A stretch of 64,000 nt of DNA from Streptomyces shenzhenensis (GCF_021462265.1 NZ_JAJONF010000023.1:1-64000); one strand, 5' to 3'; numbered from the stretch's first letter, positions 1 to 9,175 are shown. Translations and numbers: made by a program. The notes: a model not told the origin generated them from the letters alone.

Positions 1-855
1 CAGGAGCCGATCTTCGCGGGGATCGCCGAGGAGTTCACGGCGTACGCGACCGAGCTGGGCGTCCCCGAGGTCACCGCGATCCCGATCTCGGCGCTCGTCG
101 GCGACAACGTCGTGGAGCCGTCCGCGCACATGGACTGGTACGGCGGCCCGACCGTCCTGGAGCACCTGGAGACCGTCCCGGTCAGCCACGACCTGGCGCA
201 CTGCCACGCCCGGCTGCCCGTGCAGTACGTGATCCGCCCGCAGACCGCCGAGCACCCGGACTACCGGGGCTACGCCGGCCAGATCGCGGCCGGCACGTTC
301 CACGTCGGCGAGGCGGTCACGGTCCTGCCGTCCGGCCGGACCACGACGATCTCCGGCATCGACCTGCTCGGTGAGCCGGTCGACGCGGCCTGGACCACCC
401 AGTCGGTGACCATCCTGCTCACGGACGACATCGACGTCTCGCGCGGCGACCTGATCGTCCCGACGAAGGACGCCCCGGCGACCACCCAGGACGTCGAGGC
501 GACCGTCTGCCACGTGGCCGACCAGCCGCTGACCGTCGGCCACCGGGTGCTCCTCAAGCACGGCACCCGCACGGTCAAGGCGGTCGTCAAGGACATCCCG
601 TCCCGGCTCACCCTCGACGACCTGTCCCTGCACCCGCACCCGGGACAGCTCGTCGCCAACGACATCGGCCGGGTGAAGATCCGTACCGCCGAGCCGCTGC
701 CGGTCGACTCCTACGCCGACTCACGGCGCACCGGCTCGTTCATCCTGATCGACCCCGCCGACGGCACCACGCTCACCGCGGGCATGGTCGGCGAGTCGTT
801 CGCGTCCCCCGACCCGGTCAAGGACGAGACCGAAGACGACGGCTGGGACTTCTGA
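1..855 (+). CDS. cysN: Sulfate adenylyltransferase large subunit, 3' part
   Basis: The frame is open from base 1 and gives the last 284 residues of CysN, the GTPase subunit of ATP sulfurylase, which with CysD makes adenosine 5'-phosphosulfate from sulfate and ATP. Visible are the segment SALVGDNVV followed by MDWYGGPTVLEHLE, which ends the GTP-binding domain of the EF-Tu-like family, and then the beta-barrel domains 2 and 3. The P-loop and G motifs lie outside the window. It is followed by a sulfonate-type ABC importer on the same strand, which fits a sulfur-assimilation locus. The family call is firm; only the start is missing. Confidence 0.95.
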   Translation, partial: QEPIFAGIAEEFTAYATELGVPEVTAIPISALVGDNVVEPSAHMDWYGGPTVLEHLETVPVSHDLAHCHARLPVQYVIRPQTAEHPDYRGYAGQIAAGTFHVGEAVTVLPSGRTTTISGIDLLGEPVDAAWTTQSVTILLTDDIDVSRGDLIVPTKDAPATTQDVEATVCHVADQPLTVGHRVLLKHGTRTVKAVVKDIPSRLTLDDLSLHPHPGQLVANDIGRVKIRTAEPLPVDSYADSRRTGSFILIDPADGTTLTAGMVGESFASPDPVKDETEDDGWDF

Positions 856-856
856 G

Positions 857-961
857 ATGACGACGACCGACGTCTACTCGACGTTCGCGAAGGAGGGCGG
901 CCGCGTCGGCAGCGGCGCTCTCGGGAGCGGGCAGGGCGGGGTGGCGCGATGTGCGCGATGA
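857..961 (+). CDS. Possible 34-residue peptide after cysN
   Basis: An ATG sits one base after the cysN stop and opens a 34-codon frame beginning MTTTDVYSTFAKEG and ending at a TGA. The position suggests translational coupling to cysN. However, there is no clear ribosome binding site, and the second half is glycine- and arginine-rich, as any GC-rich reading would be. It could equally be untranslated leader of the binding-protein gene downstream. No function can be assigned. Confidence 0.2.
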   Translation: MTTTDVYSTFAKEGGRVGSGALGSGQGGVARCAR

Positions 962-1087
962 CGTACGCGCACTGCCCGCGCGCCCTGTCCCCCCACCCGA
1001 CGTCCCGGATGCGACGAAGACCCGCCGATCTCCCGGCCACGACCTGAGAGGGCCGTGACCGCCGGGCCAACGAGAGGAACGCCTCCC

Positions 1088-2200
1088 GTGCCTGCCAGTC
1101 TGTCCCCTGCCCGACTTCGCCGCGGTACGGCCGTGCTCGCCGCGCTCCCGCTGCTCACGCTCGCCGCCTGCGGGTACGGGTCGGACTCCGCCAAGAGCGA
1201 CACCGCCGAGGTCGCCGCCGGGGCCGAGAAGATCGACGGCCTCGGCACCGTCAAGATCGGCTACTTCGGCAACCTGACCCACGCGACCGCCCTGGTCGGC
1301 AACCAGAAGGGCTTCTTCCAGAAGGAGCTCGGTGCCACCAAGGCCGAGTACGCCGTCTTCAACGCCGGCCCCTCGGAGATCGAGGCGCTCAACTCGGGCT
1401 CCATCGACATCGGCTGGATCGGCCCCTCGCCGGCCATCAACGGCTACACCAAGTCCAACGGCACGGACCTGAGGATCATCGGCGGTTCGGCGTCCGGCGG
1501 CGTGAAGCTGGTCGTCGACCCGAAGAAGATCAAGACGCCGGCGGACGTCAGGGGCAAGAAGATCGCGACCCCGCAGCTGGGCAACACGCAGGACGTGGCG
1601 TTCCTCAACTGGATCGCCGGCCGGGGCTGGAAGGTCGACGCGCAGAGCGGCAAGGGTGACGTCACGGTCGTCCGCACCGACAACAAGATCACCCCGGACG
1701 CCTACAAGGCGGGCTCCGTGGACGGCGCCTGGGTGCCGGAGCCGACCGCGTCCAAGCTGGTCGCCGAGGGTGCGAAGGTACTGCTCGACGAGTCCTCGCT
1801 GTGGCCCGGGAAGAAGTTCGTGATCACGAACATCGTCGTGTCGCAGAAGTTCCTCAAGGAGCACCCGAAGGTCGTCGAGGCCGTCCTCAAGGGCTCGGTC
1901 GAGACCAACAGGTGGATCAACGCCAACCCGGACGCGGCGAAGGCCTCGGCCAACAAGCAGCTGGCGGTCGACTCCGGCAAGGCGCTGTCCGAGGACGTCC
2001 TGAACTCGGCCTGGCCGTCCATCGCGTTCACCGACGACCCGCTGGCCGCCACCCTCGACACCGAGGCCCGGCACGCCGTCAAGGCCGGCCTGCTCACCGA
2101 CCCGCTGCTCAAGAACATCTACGACCTGACGATCCTCAACAAGGTGCTGAAGGCCGAGGGCGAGAGCACGGTCGGCGCCGCGAGTCTCGGCAGCAGCTGA
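1088..2200 (+). CDS. Sulfonate-type ABC transporter substrate-binding lipoprotein
   Basis: This 370-residue lipoprotein belongs to the SsuA/TauA/NrtA class of periplasmic-type binding proteins and would capture aliphatic sulfonates or a related anion outside the membrane. The N-terminus has an arginine-rich start, a hydrophobic stretch and a lipobox (LTLAAC) with the acylated cysteine near residue 26. The body has the family pattern VKIGYFGNLTHATALVGNQKG. I chose the GTG at 1088 because GAGAGGAA lies just upstream; a GTG at 1055 would add 11 residues without a better site. ATPase and permease genes follow, and cysN precedes. Substrate specificity (sulfonate, taurine or nitrate-like) is inferred from context. 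Confidence 0.88.
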   Translation: MPASLSPARLRRGTAVLAALPLLTLAACGYGSDSAKSDTAEVAAGAEKIDGLGTVKIGYFGNLTHATALVGNQKGFFQKELGATKAEYAVFNAGPSEIEALNSGSIDIGWIGPSPAINGYTKSNGTDLRIIGGSASGGVKLVVDPKKIKTPADVRGKKIATPQLGNTQDVAFLNWIAGRGWKVDAQSGKGDVTVVRTDNKITPDAYKAGSVDGAWVPEPTASKLVAEGAKVLLDESSLWPGKKFVITNIVVSQKFLKEHPKVVEAVLKGSVETNRWINANPDAAKASANKQLAVDSGKALSEDVLNSAWPSIAFTDDPLAATLDTEARHAVKAGLLTDPLLKNIYDLTILNKVLKAEGESTVGAASLGSS

Positions 2201-2235
2201 CCCAGGTCCCGACGAGATCCCAGGAGGTGACGACC

Positions 2236-3021
2236 ATGGCCACGACCACGACACTCGCCGAGGCCGACCAGTCGGTCGGGTACGCGGCACGTATTGAGCA
2301 CGTCTCGAAGTCCTTCGCGACTCCGGGCGGGCGGCAGCTCGTCCTGGACGACATCACCCTCGATGTCGCGCCGGGCGAGTTCGTCACCCTCCTGGGGGCC
2401 TCGGGCTGCGGCAAGTCCACGCTGCTGAACCTGGTGGCCGGGCTGGACCGGCCCACCTCGGGCTCCATCGCGACGGACGGGCGGCCCGCCCTGATGTTCC
2501 AGGAACACGCCCTCTTCCCGTGGCTGACCGCGGGCAAGAACATCGAACTCGCCCTCAAGCTCAGGGGAGTCGCCAAGAGCGACCGCCGGGACAGGGCCGA
2601 GGAACTGCTCGAACTGGTCCGGCTGAAGGGCGCGTACGGCAAGCGCGTCCACGAACTGTCCGGCGGTATGCGCCAGCGGGCCGCCCTGGCCCGCTCGCTC
2701 GCCCAGGAGAGCAGACTGCTGCTGATGGACGAGCCGTTCTCGGCCCTGGACGCCATCACCCGGGACGTGCTGCACGACGAGCTGACCCGGATCTGGGAGG
2801 AGACCGGGCTCTCCGTCCTCTTCGTCACGCACAACGTGCGCGAGGCGGTACGGCTCGCCCAGCGGGTGATCCTGCTGTCGTCCCGGCCGGGCCGGATCGC
2901 CCGCGAGTGGGAGGTCGGCATCCCGCAGCCGCGCCGCATCGAGGACGCGCCCGTCGCCGAACTGTCCCTCGAGATCACCGATGTACTGCGTGGGGAGATC
3001 CGCCGCCATGGCCAGCACTGA
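2236..3021 (+). CDS. ABC transporter ATP-binding protein, SsuB type
   Basis: This 261-residue ATPase energises the sulfonate-type importer on the cytoplasmic face. Walker A (GASGCGKST) is at about 54-62, the Q-loop glutamine in MFQEHALFPW near 89, the signature LSGGMRQRAALAR from 141, and Walker B with its glutamate (LLLMDEPFSALD) from 161. The switch histidine is in FVTHNVREA. The ATG at 2236 follows CAGGAGGTGA at ideal spacing. An open frame extends further upstream but overlaps the previous gene and is not needed. The permease start overlaps the 3' end by 14 bases, so the two are probably translated in step. Confidence 0.93.
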   Translation: MATTTTLAEADQSVGYAARIEHVSKSFATPGGRQLVLDDITLDVAPGEFVTLLGASGCGKSTLLNLVAGLDRPTSGSIATDGRPALMFQEHALFPWLTAGKNIELALKLRGVAKSDRRDRAEELLELVRLKGAYGKRVHELSGGMRQRAALARSLAQESRLLLMDEPFSALDAITRDVLHDELTRIWEETGLSVLFVTHNVREAVRLAQRVILLSSRPGRIAREWEVGIPQPRRIEDAPVAELSLEITDVLRGEIRRHGQH

Positions 3022-3886
3022 GACGACGCCGGCCAAGGACGCCGCAGGTGTCGAGGCCGGCCTCGACGCCCTGGAGACGACGGCCACCAGCCGCCCGACC
3101 CTCCGCCAGACCTTCACCGGCAAGATCCTGCCGCCGGTCATCGCGCTCGCCGTGGTCCTCGTGGTCTGGACGCTCCTGGTCCCGACTGTCGACGACCCGT
3201 CCAAGCTGCCCTCGCCGGCCGCGGTGGGCGACGCGTTCAAGGACGCCTGGCTCAAGGGCGAGCTGCTCGGCTACATCTGGACCAGCGTCTCACGCGGTCT
3301 GCTGGGCTTCCTCTTCGCGCTCGTCATCGGCACCCCGCTGGGTCTGCTGGTGGCGCGGGTCAGGTTCGTGCGCGCCGCGATCGGACCGGTCCTGTCCGGC
3401 CTGCAGTCGCTGCCGTCGGTGGCATGGGTGCCGCCGGCCGTGATCTGGCTCGGGCTGAACAACTCGATGATGTACGCCGTGATCCTGCTCGGCGCGGTCC
3501 CCTCCATAGCCAACGGCCTGGTGTCCGGCGTCGACCAGGTGCCGCCGCTGTTCCTGCGGGCCGGACGCACCATGGGCGCGACCGGCGTCAAGGGCATCTG
3601 GCACGTGGTGCTGCCGGCGGCCCTGCCCGGCTATGTGGCGGGCCTGAAGCAGGGCTGGGCGTTCTCGTGGCGCTCGCTGATGGCGGCGGAGATCATCGCG
3701 AGCTTCCCGGATCTGGGGGTGGGCCTCGGCCAGCTCCTGGAGAACGCCCGCACAGCCAGCGACATGGCGATGGTGTTCGAGGCCATCATCCTGATCCTGT
3801 TCGTCGGCATCGCGATCGACCTGCTGATCTTCAGTCCGCTGGAGCGGTGGGTGCTGCGCAGCCGCGGTCTGCTGGTGAAGAGCTGA
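3008..3886 (+). CDS. ABC transporter permease, SsuC/TauC type
   Basis: This 292-residue inner-membrane permease forms the channel of the sulfonate-type importer. It has several hydrophobic helices and the cytoplasmic coupling loop typical of the family (EIIASFPDLGVGLGQLLENAR near residues 225-245). The N-terminal 45 residues are polar and cytoplasmic. The ATG at 3008 lies inside the end of the ATPase gene, with GGGGAG upstream. Five bases separate its stop from the next gene, so the four genes from 1088 to 4641 look like one operon. Confidence 0.92.
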   Translation: MASTETTPAKDAAGVEAGLDALETTATSRPTLRQTFTGKILPPVIALAVVLVVWTLLVPTVDDPSKLPSPAAVGDAFKDAWLKGELLGYIWTSVSRGLLGFLFALVIGTPLGLLVARVRFVRAAIGPVLSGLQSLPSVAWVPPAVIWLGLNNSMMYAVILLGAVPSIANGLVSGVDQVPPLFLRAGRTMGATGVKGIWHVVLPAALPGYVAGLKQGWAFSWRSLMAAEIIASFPDLGVGLGQLLENARTASDMAMVFEAIILILFVGIAIDLLIFSPLERWVLRSRGLLVKS

Positions 3887-3891
3887 GGCCC

Positions 3892-4641
3892 ATGTACCGC
3901 AAGCCGGTCCGCCCCGTCCTCGTGGTGATCGCCCACGGCAGCCGTGATCCGCGGCATGCCGCGACCGTGCACGCCCTGGTACGGCGGGTACGGTCGCTGC
4001 GGCCGGGGCTGCGCGTGGAGACCGGCTTCCTGGACTTCAACGTCCCGTCCGTGCACGGGGTGCTGGAGTCGCTCGCGGCGGAGGGCGTGCGCGATGTCGT
4101 CGCCCTCCCCCTGCTGCTCACCCGCGCCTTCCACGCGAAGGCGGACATCCCCGCCGTACTGCGGGAGGCGCCCGGGGTGCTGCGCGTCCGGCAGGCGGAG
4201 GTGCTGGGGCCGTCCCCGCTGCTCCTGGCGGCCCTGGAACGCCGGCTGTACGAGGCAGGGGTGGCGCCCGCCGACAAGTCGTCGACCGGGGTCGTACTGG
4301 CCTCGGCGGGGTCCTCCGACCCGGAGGCGATCGCGGTGATCACGCGTCTCGCGCGGGAGTGGCGGGGCACCGGCTGGTGCGCCGTGCGGCCCGCGTTCGC
4401 CTCCGCGTCCCTGCCCCGCACCGAGGACGCGGTACGGGAACTGCGGGAGCTGGGCTGTGCCCGGGTGGCCGTGGCCCCCTACGTCCTCGCCCCCGGCCAC
4501 CTGCCCGACCGGATCGCCCGGGGCGCGGCTCAGGCGGACGTGCTGGCCGAGGTGCTCGGACCGGCACCGGAGGTGGCACGGGTGCTGCTGGAGCGGTACG
4601 ACGCGGCGCGCACCCCGGCCCTGGCGGCCCTGGGGGCCTGA
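3892..4641 (+). CDS. CbiX/sirohydrochlorin chelatase-like protein
   Basis: This 249-residue protein resembles the CbiX/SirB chelatases that insert Fe2+ or Co2+ into sirohydrochlorin. It has the N-terminal AHGSRDPRH segment with the metal-binding histidine, and a second repeat of the fold (VVLASAGSSDPEA, then YVLAPGHLPDRI). Siroheme is the cofactor of sulfite reductase, so its place at the end of a sulfur operon makes sense. It begins five bases after the permease stop. The ATG at 3892 is preferred; an open frame further upstream is antisense-like overlap with the permease. Whether Fe or Co is the metal cannot be read from sequence. Confidence 0.85.
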   Translation: MYRKPVRPVLVVIAHGSRDPRHAATVHALVRRVRSLRPGLRVETGFLDFNVPSVHGVLESLAAEGVRDVVALPLLLTRAFHAKADIPAVLREAPGVLRVRQAEVLGPSPLLLAALERRLYEAGVAPADKSSTGVVLASAGSSDPEAIAVITRLAREWRGTGWCAVRPAFASASLPRTEDAVRELRELGCARVAVAPYVLAPGHLPDRIARGAAQADVLAEVLGPAPEVARVLLERYDAARTPALAALGA

Positions 4642-4654
4642 GCGGCGGGCTGGG

Positions 4655-4696
4655 TGTTCGCGGTCCGGCGCTCCCCTGTCCGTCGGACCGCGAACA
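4655..4696. terminator. Strong convergent hairpin terminator
   Basis: A perfect 13-bp inverted repeat (TGTTCGCGGTCCG and its complement) flanks a 16-base loop between the CbiX-like gene on the plus strand and the reductase gene on the minus strand. It has no long T-tract, as is usual in Streptomyces. It would serve both strands. Confidence 0.75.
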
Positions 4697-4830
4697 ACCG
4701 GCCCGCGGCGGGCTCTCGTGAGCGCCACGCCGTGGCCGGTACTTCCTTCAGCGTCCCGTCCGGCGAACGTGTCACACCAGCGGCATTACCGCTTCAGTTC
4801 TCAACCCACTTGTCCTTATTGGGTAGTTGA

Positions 4831-5859
4831 TCAGGGAGCCCCGGTCGCGGCGGCCTCCTCGGCGAGGCGGGCGAGGCCGGCGAGTTCACCGGCCGGCAGC
4901 GAGCCGGGCGCCCGGCGCTCGCGTGCGAAGGCGTTGGCGAGCTGCTGCAGGAGGTCGTTGAGCGGGGTCGGCACGCCGTGCAGGCGGCCCAGTAGGGCGA
5001 TCTCACCGTTGAGGTAGTCGGCCTCGATGGTGCCGGTGCCCCGGCTGAGGGACTGCCAGGACGAGCCGCCGCCGCGCGGGGCGCCCGCCAGCGGGACCAG
5101 GTCCACCTTGTGGCCGCGCAGCGCCCGCTGCTCCTCGACGCTCGCGTACGCGATCCCGGCGGCGTCGAGCACGGCCTCGCCCTCGGCGCGCACCCTCTGG
5201 AAGAGAGCCATGGCCTCGCCGCCGGCGATGGGCCCGGCGACGGCCTCCAGCGCGTTGCCGAGGTTGGACAGCAGCTTGGCGTACTGCCAGCGCGCCACGT
5301 CGGGTACGACCGGCGCCTCGAAGTGCGACTTCTCCAGGTCGGCGGCGACCAGGTGTGCGGTCCCGTCGGTGCCGTGCGGATGGCGGCCCAGGTGCAGCAT
5401 GCCGGTGAGCGGGGCACCGCCGGCGGAGACGACGCCCGGTTCGACGAAGGTCGACGGCAGCCAGACGCAGACGCCGTAGACGTGCCGGAAGACGCGCAGG
5501 GCGAGACGCTGGCCCTCCACGCCGTTCTGGGCGCAGAACAGGGGCAGCCGCCGCGCCGCGGTGCCGCCGCCCGCGACCGGGGCCGGTCCCCAGGTCTGCA
5601 GGGCGGTCACGGTGTCCTGGGTCTTGACGGCGAGGACGAGTACGTCGTCCGCGCCCAGCTCGCCCAGCTCCCCGGGTCCGGTGACGGTCCGCAGCCGGTA
5701 CGTGTACTCGCCGTCCGGCACCTTCAGCCGCAGTCCGCCGTCCCGCAGCGCCGCGTGGTGCGCGCCCCGTGCCACCAGGACGACCTCGTGTCCCGCGCCG
5801 GCCAGCCGCCCGCCGATCGCACCGCCGACGGCCCCTGCTCCGATGATGATGTAGCGCAT
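4831..5859 (-). CDS. Ketopantoate reductase family (PanE/ApbA-like) oxidoreductase
   Basis: This 342-residue NADP-dependent reductase has the N-terminal dinucleotide-binding signature GAGAVGGAIGG at 7-17. The candidate catalytic lysine lies in the segment QYAKLLSNLGNAL, which is the family's hinge motif. 2-Dehydropantoate reduction in pantothenate synthesis is the family's best-known reaction, but Streptomyces carry several paralogues and this one has no pantothenate neighbours, so the substrate is open. The start is taken at the ATG at 5859 (MRYIIIGAG), where the Rossmann strand begins. A frame opening 20 codons earlier would put an unlikely proline- and arginine-rich tail before it. Confidence 0.82.
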   Translation of the reverse strand: MRYIIIGAGAVGGAIGGRLAGAGHEVVLVARGAHHAALRDGGLRLKVPDGEYTYRLRTVTGPGELGELGADDVLVLAVKTQDTVTALQTWGPAPVAGGGTAARRLPLFCAQNGVEGQRLALRVFRHVYGVCVWLPSTFVEPGVVSAGGAPLTGMLHLGRHPHGTDGTAHLVAADLEKSHFEAPVVPDVARWQYAKLLSNLGNALEAVAGPIAGGEAMALFQRVRAEGEAVLDAAGIAYASVEEQRALRGHKVDLVPLAGAPRGGGSSWQSLSRGTGTIEADYLNGEIALLGRLHGVPTPLNDLLQQLANAFARERRAPGSLPAGELAGLARLAEEAAATGAP

Positions 5860-5884
5860 GCGACGAGCCTCGCACAGGCGTTGT

Positions 5885-5903
5885 CCCTGCCCCCGGGGCA
5901 GGG
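5885..5903. terminator. GC-rich 19-bp palindrome, possible terminator
   Basis: Nine-base arms (CCCTGCCCC and complement) are separated by a single base. The site lies downstream of the DUF1697 gene and 25 bp before the reductase start. As RNA it would fold with a slightly shorter stem; as DNA it could be a protein site. The terminator role is inferred from position. Confidence 0.4.
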
Positions 5904-5982
5904 GCAGGGAGCACGGCATGGCCGACTGTCCGCGCCCCTTCCTCGGTCCGCCTTCCTCCTGCCTTCCCCGGTCCGCGGAGGG

Positions 5983-6534
5983 TCAGGTTCCCGGGGCCGT
6001 CAGCTCCACCAGCTTGAGGACCGTGTTCCAGTTCCGGGTCGTGGCGATCAGCCCCTTGTGGATCCGGGGCCGGGACAGCGCCTCCGCGAGCCTGGAGCGG
6101 CCGAGACCGTCCGGGGCGTAGAGGTACAGCGCGCGGTCGCCCAGGCGGAACTCCTCGGGAAGGTGGGCGGCGGGGTCGATGTCGGTGTAGCGCTCCGGGG
6201 CCACCGGCTCGGAGAGATAGGTGACGTGCAACTGCCTGGCCGCCAGGTCGGCGGCCGGGAACGGGCAGGCGTCCACGATCGCCTTCAGGTAGGCGTGGTC
6301 GCGGACGAGCACGCCGGCCACGAAGCCGAACCGCTCCTCGATCGCCTCGGTCAGCTCCGCCGCCAGGGACTCCGCGTCCCCCTGGGCGGCGGTGAAGACG
6401 GCCTGGCCGCTCTGCAGGTAGGTCGCCACGGAGCCGTACCCCAGGCCGGTCATCAGCGTACGCAGTTCGGCCATCGGGAGTCTCTTGTTGCCGCCCACGT
6501 TGATCCCGCGCAGCAGCGCCGCAAACGTCGTCAT
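5983..6534 (-). CDS. DUF1697 family protein
   Basis: This 183-residue protein starts MTTFAALLRGINVGGNKRL, the signature opening of DUF1697, and has the family's ATYLQSGQAVFTA segment. It spans the full domain with no signal peptide or membrane helix, so it is cytoplasmic. The biochemical role of the family is not established. It stands alone, with a long upstream region shared with the divergent MMPL gene. Confidence 0.85.
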   Translation of the reverse strand: MTTFAALLRGINVGGNKRLPMAELRTLMTGLGYGSVATYLQSGQAVFTAAQGDAESLAAELTEAIEERFGFVAGVLVRDHAYLKAIVDACPFPAADLAARQLHVTYLSEPVAPERYTDIDPAAHLPEEFRLGDRALYLYAPDGLGRSRLAEALSRPRIHKGLIATTRNWNTVLKLVELTAPGT

Positions 6535-6916
6535 TCGAACACCTTAGAACGGCCGTCGTGCCTCGTGGGGGCCGGCACGACGGCCGCGCCGGGCGAGCCG
6601 GACTGCCGGAAACTTTGGCCGATCGGACGGGTCCGGATCAACTCCTACACGCACCTGTGACTTGTTCAACAAGGTTTCGCAATCACAAAGAGGATCCGCG
6701 TCGTCGGAAGGGACACCCCTGATCATCACCCCCGAGATGGGTGGATAGATGTAGGGGCCCGACATCCTCCTGGGCGACGAGAGGCGACCGCCGGACTTCA
6801 CCGGACAGCACGAGGAGTCGGTCTTATCCGGCCCATACCTTCGAATCGAACGAAGGAAGTCGTGAACAGACCGTGGCGGCCGGGGCCGTCACCGCACACG
6901 AGGGGGAATTCCCGTC
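6535..6916. other. Divergent intergenic region before the MMPL gene
   Basis: These 382 bases contain no convincing gene. The middle part is clearly less GC-rich than the flanks (around 6655-6735) and holds the dyad described separately plus a second one, CACCC-N7-GGGTG, at 6727-6743. This is where promoters for the DUF1697 and MMPL genes should lie. No -10/-35 pair is clear enough to name. Confidence 0.5.
6661..6673. promoter_or_regulatory. 13-bp dyad, candidate operator
   Basis: CTTGTTCAACAAG is a perfect inverted repeat of 6-base arms about one central base. It is AT-rich within a GC-rich chromosome and lies about 245 bp upstream of the MMPL exporter. It is a plausible repressor site (TetR- or MarR-like), but no regulator gene is adjacent. 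Confidence 0.35.
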
Positions 6917-9175
6917 ATGGATCCCGTCATGGGGAACGGAGAGACGCGGGTGCGGGGGCTGGCCGCCCGGGCCGGCGGCTGGAGCGCCCGGCACCGCTGG
7001 GCCGCCGTCGGCATATGGGTGCTGTTCGTCGTCCTGGCGATGGGCCTCGGCTCGGCGGCCGGCCGGGTCGACGTCGCAGAGAGCGACCAGCTCAAGGGTG
7101 AGACCCACACCGCGGCGAAGATCATCGACGACGCGGGCATCAGGGAACCGGCGGGCGAGACGGTCCTGATCCAGTCCGCAAACGGGTCGGTCAAGGCCAC
7201 GGACCCCGCCTTCAGGGCCGCCGTCGCGGACGTCATGAAGGCCGTCGACGGCACCGGCAAGGTCACGGACGTCACCTCGCCGTACGTCACCGGGACCATC
7301 TCGAAGGACGGCCGCAGCGCGCTCGTCCGGTTCGACATGCGCGGCGACTCCGACACCGCCGGCGACCGGGTCGGGCCGGTGCTGGACGCGGTGGCCGGGG
7401 TGCAGAAGGCGCACGGCACGCTGCGGATCGAGGAGATCGGCGGCGCCAGCATAAACAAGCAGTACGACGACGCCTTCGGCAAGGACTTCCAGCGGGCCGA
7501 GTACTCCGCCGTGCCGGTGGCCTTCGGCATCCTGCTGATCGCGTTCGGCGCGCTGGTGGCCGCGCTGCTGCCGGTGGGCCTCGCGATCACCGCGATCATG
7601 GCGACGATGGGTCTGATGGGCCTGGTCAGCCATCTGCAGCCGATGAGCGACACCGCCAACTCGGTGATGCTGCTGGTCGGCATGGCGGTCGGCGTCGACT
7701 ACTGCCTGTTCTACCTGCGCCGGGAGCGCGAGGAGCGGGAGGCCGGCCGGGACGCGGGCGCCGCGCTCCGGATCGCCGCCGCCACCAGCGGCCGGGCGAT
7801 CATCGTCTCCGGGGTCACGGTGTGCGTGGCGATGGCGGGCATGCTCTTCACCGGTCTCGCCGAGTTCGAGGCGATGGGCCTGGCCTCCCTGATGGTCGTC
7901 GCGGTCGCCATGGTCGGCTCCGTGACCGTCCTGCCCGCGCTGCTCTCGCTGCTGGGCCGGCGGGTCGAGAAGGGCCGTATCCCCTTCCTGCGCCGCCGCG
8001 AGCGGGGCCACGGACCGTCCGAGAGCCGCCTGTGGACGGCCGTGCTGCGGGGCGTGCTCGCCAAGCCGCTGTTCTCCGTGGTGGTCGCGGTGGGCGCCCT
8101 GCTCGCGGTGGCCGCGCCCGCCCTCGGCATGAAGACCTCACAGCTCACCCTGGACCAGGAGTTCGGGAACTCGCTGCCGATCGTGCAGACCTACGACCGC
8201 CTCAACCAGGCCTTCCCGGGCGGCTCCGAGCCGGCCGAGGTGGTCGTCAGGGCGAAGGACATCAACGCGCCCGAGGTCAGGCAGGCCCTGACCGACTTCA
8301 AGGAGCGGGCGATCAGCTCGGGTGCCTCGCGCGGCCCGGTCGAGATCAAACTGCACGACGCCCAGAACGTCGCCCTGATCTCCGTGCCGCTGGTCGGCGG
8401 CTCCGACCTGGACAAGGCCGGCAAGAGCCTGCGAAAGCTCCGCGACGAGGTACGGCCGGCCACGCTCGGCAGGGTCGACGGCGTACAGGCGCCGGTGACC
8501 GGCAACGTCGCGGGCAACGAGGACTTCAACGACCAGCTCCTCGGCTCGGTCGTCCCGGTCTTCGCCTTCGTCGTCGTCTTCGCCTTCCTCCTGATGCTGC
8601 TGTCCTTCCGCTCGCTGACGGTCGCGATCACCTCGATCCTGCTCAATCTGCTCTCGGTCGGCGCCGCCTACGGCATCCTCGTCGCCGTCTTCCAGCACGG
8701 CTGGGGCGCCTCGCTGGTGGGCGCGGAGGGGGTCGGCGCGATCGTCACCTGGCTGCCGCTGTTCCTCTTCGTGATCCTGTTCGGCCTGTCCATGGACTAC
8801 CACGTGTTCGTCGTCTCCCGGATCCGTGAGGCCCACCTGCGCGGCCGGTCCACCCGGGACGCCATCCAGCACGGTGTGGTCACCACGGCCGGGGTCGTCA
8901 CCAGCGCCGCCGTCATCATGGTCGCGGTGTTCGCGATCTTCGGCACGCTGTCCATGCAGTCCATGAAGCAGATGGGCGTGGGCCTGGCGGCCGCCGTCCT
9001 CATCGACGCGACCGTCATCCGGGGCGTCCTGCTCCCGGCGGTCATGGCACTGCTGGGCGAGCGGAACTGGTACCTGCCCAGCCGGCTGCGGTGGCTGCCG
9101 GACCTGACGCACGACGAGTCGCCGGAGGCGGGGGCACCGGCGGTGCGCAGCGAGCCGGAGCGGCTCAAGGTCTGA
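6917..9175 (+). CDS. MMPL/RND family transporter
   Basis: This 752-residue inner-membrane protein has the two-fold RND layout: one helix, an extracytoplasmic loop, a bundle of helices, then a repeat of the pattern. The conserved GVDYCLFYLRRERE and GLSMDYHVFVVSRIRE segments, with the aspartate and tyrosine of the proton relay, are in the two halves. Members export lipids, siderophores or antibiotics using the proton gradient. The start is the ATG at 6917 after AGGGGGAA; the ATG at 6929 is a weaker alternative. There is no partner gene on the same strand, and a hairpin follows the stop. The substrate is unknown. Confidence 0.9.
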   Translation: MDPVMGNGETRVRGLAARAGGWSARHRWAAVGIWVLFVVLAMGLGSAAGRVDVAESDQLKGETHTAAKIIDDAGIREPAGETVLIQSANGSVKATDPAFRAAVADVMKAVDGTGKVTDVTSPYVTGTISKDGRSALVRFDMRGDSDTAGDRVGPVLDAVAGVQKAHGTLRIEEIGGASINKQYDDAFGKDFQRAEYSAVPVAFGILLIAFGALVAALLPVGLAITAIMATMGLMGLVSHLQPMSDTANSVMLLVGMAVGVDYCLFYLRREREEREAGRDAGAALRIAAATSGRAIIVSGVTVCVAMAGMLFTGLAEFEAMGLASLMVVAVAMVGSVTVLPALLSLLGRRVEKGRIPFLRRRERGHGPSESRLWTAVLRGVLAKPLFSVVVAVGALLAVAAPALGMKTSQLTLDQEFGNSLPIVQTYDRLNQAFPGGSEPAEVVVRAKDINAPEVRQALTDFKERAISSGASRGPVEIKLHDAQNVALISVPLVGGSDLDKAGKSLRKLRDEVRPATLGRVDGVQAPVTGNVAGNEDFNDQLLGSVVPVFAFVVVFAFLLMLLSFRSLTVAITSILLNLLSVGAAYGILVAVFQHGWGASLVGAEGVGAIVTWLPLFLFVILFGLSMDYHVFVVSRIREAHLRGRSTRDAIQHGVVTTAGVVTSAAVIMVAVFAIFGTLSMQSMKQMGVGLAAAVLIDATVIRGVLLPAVMALLGERNWYLPSRLRWLPDLTHDESPEAGAPAVRSEPERLKV

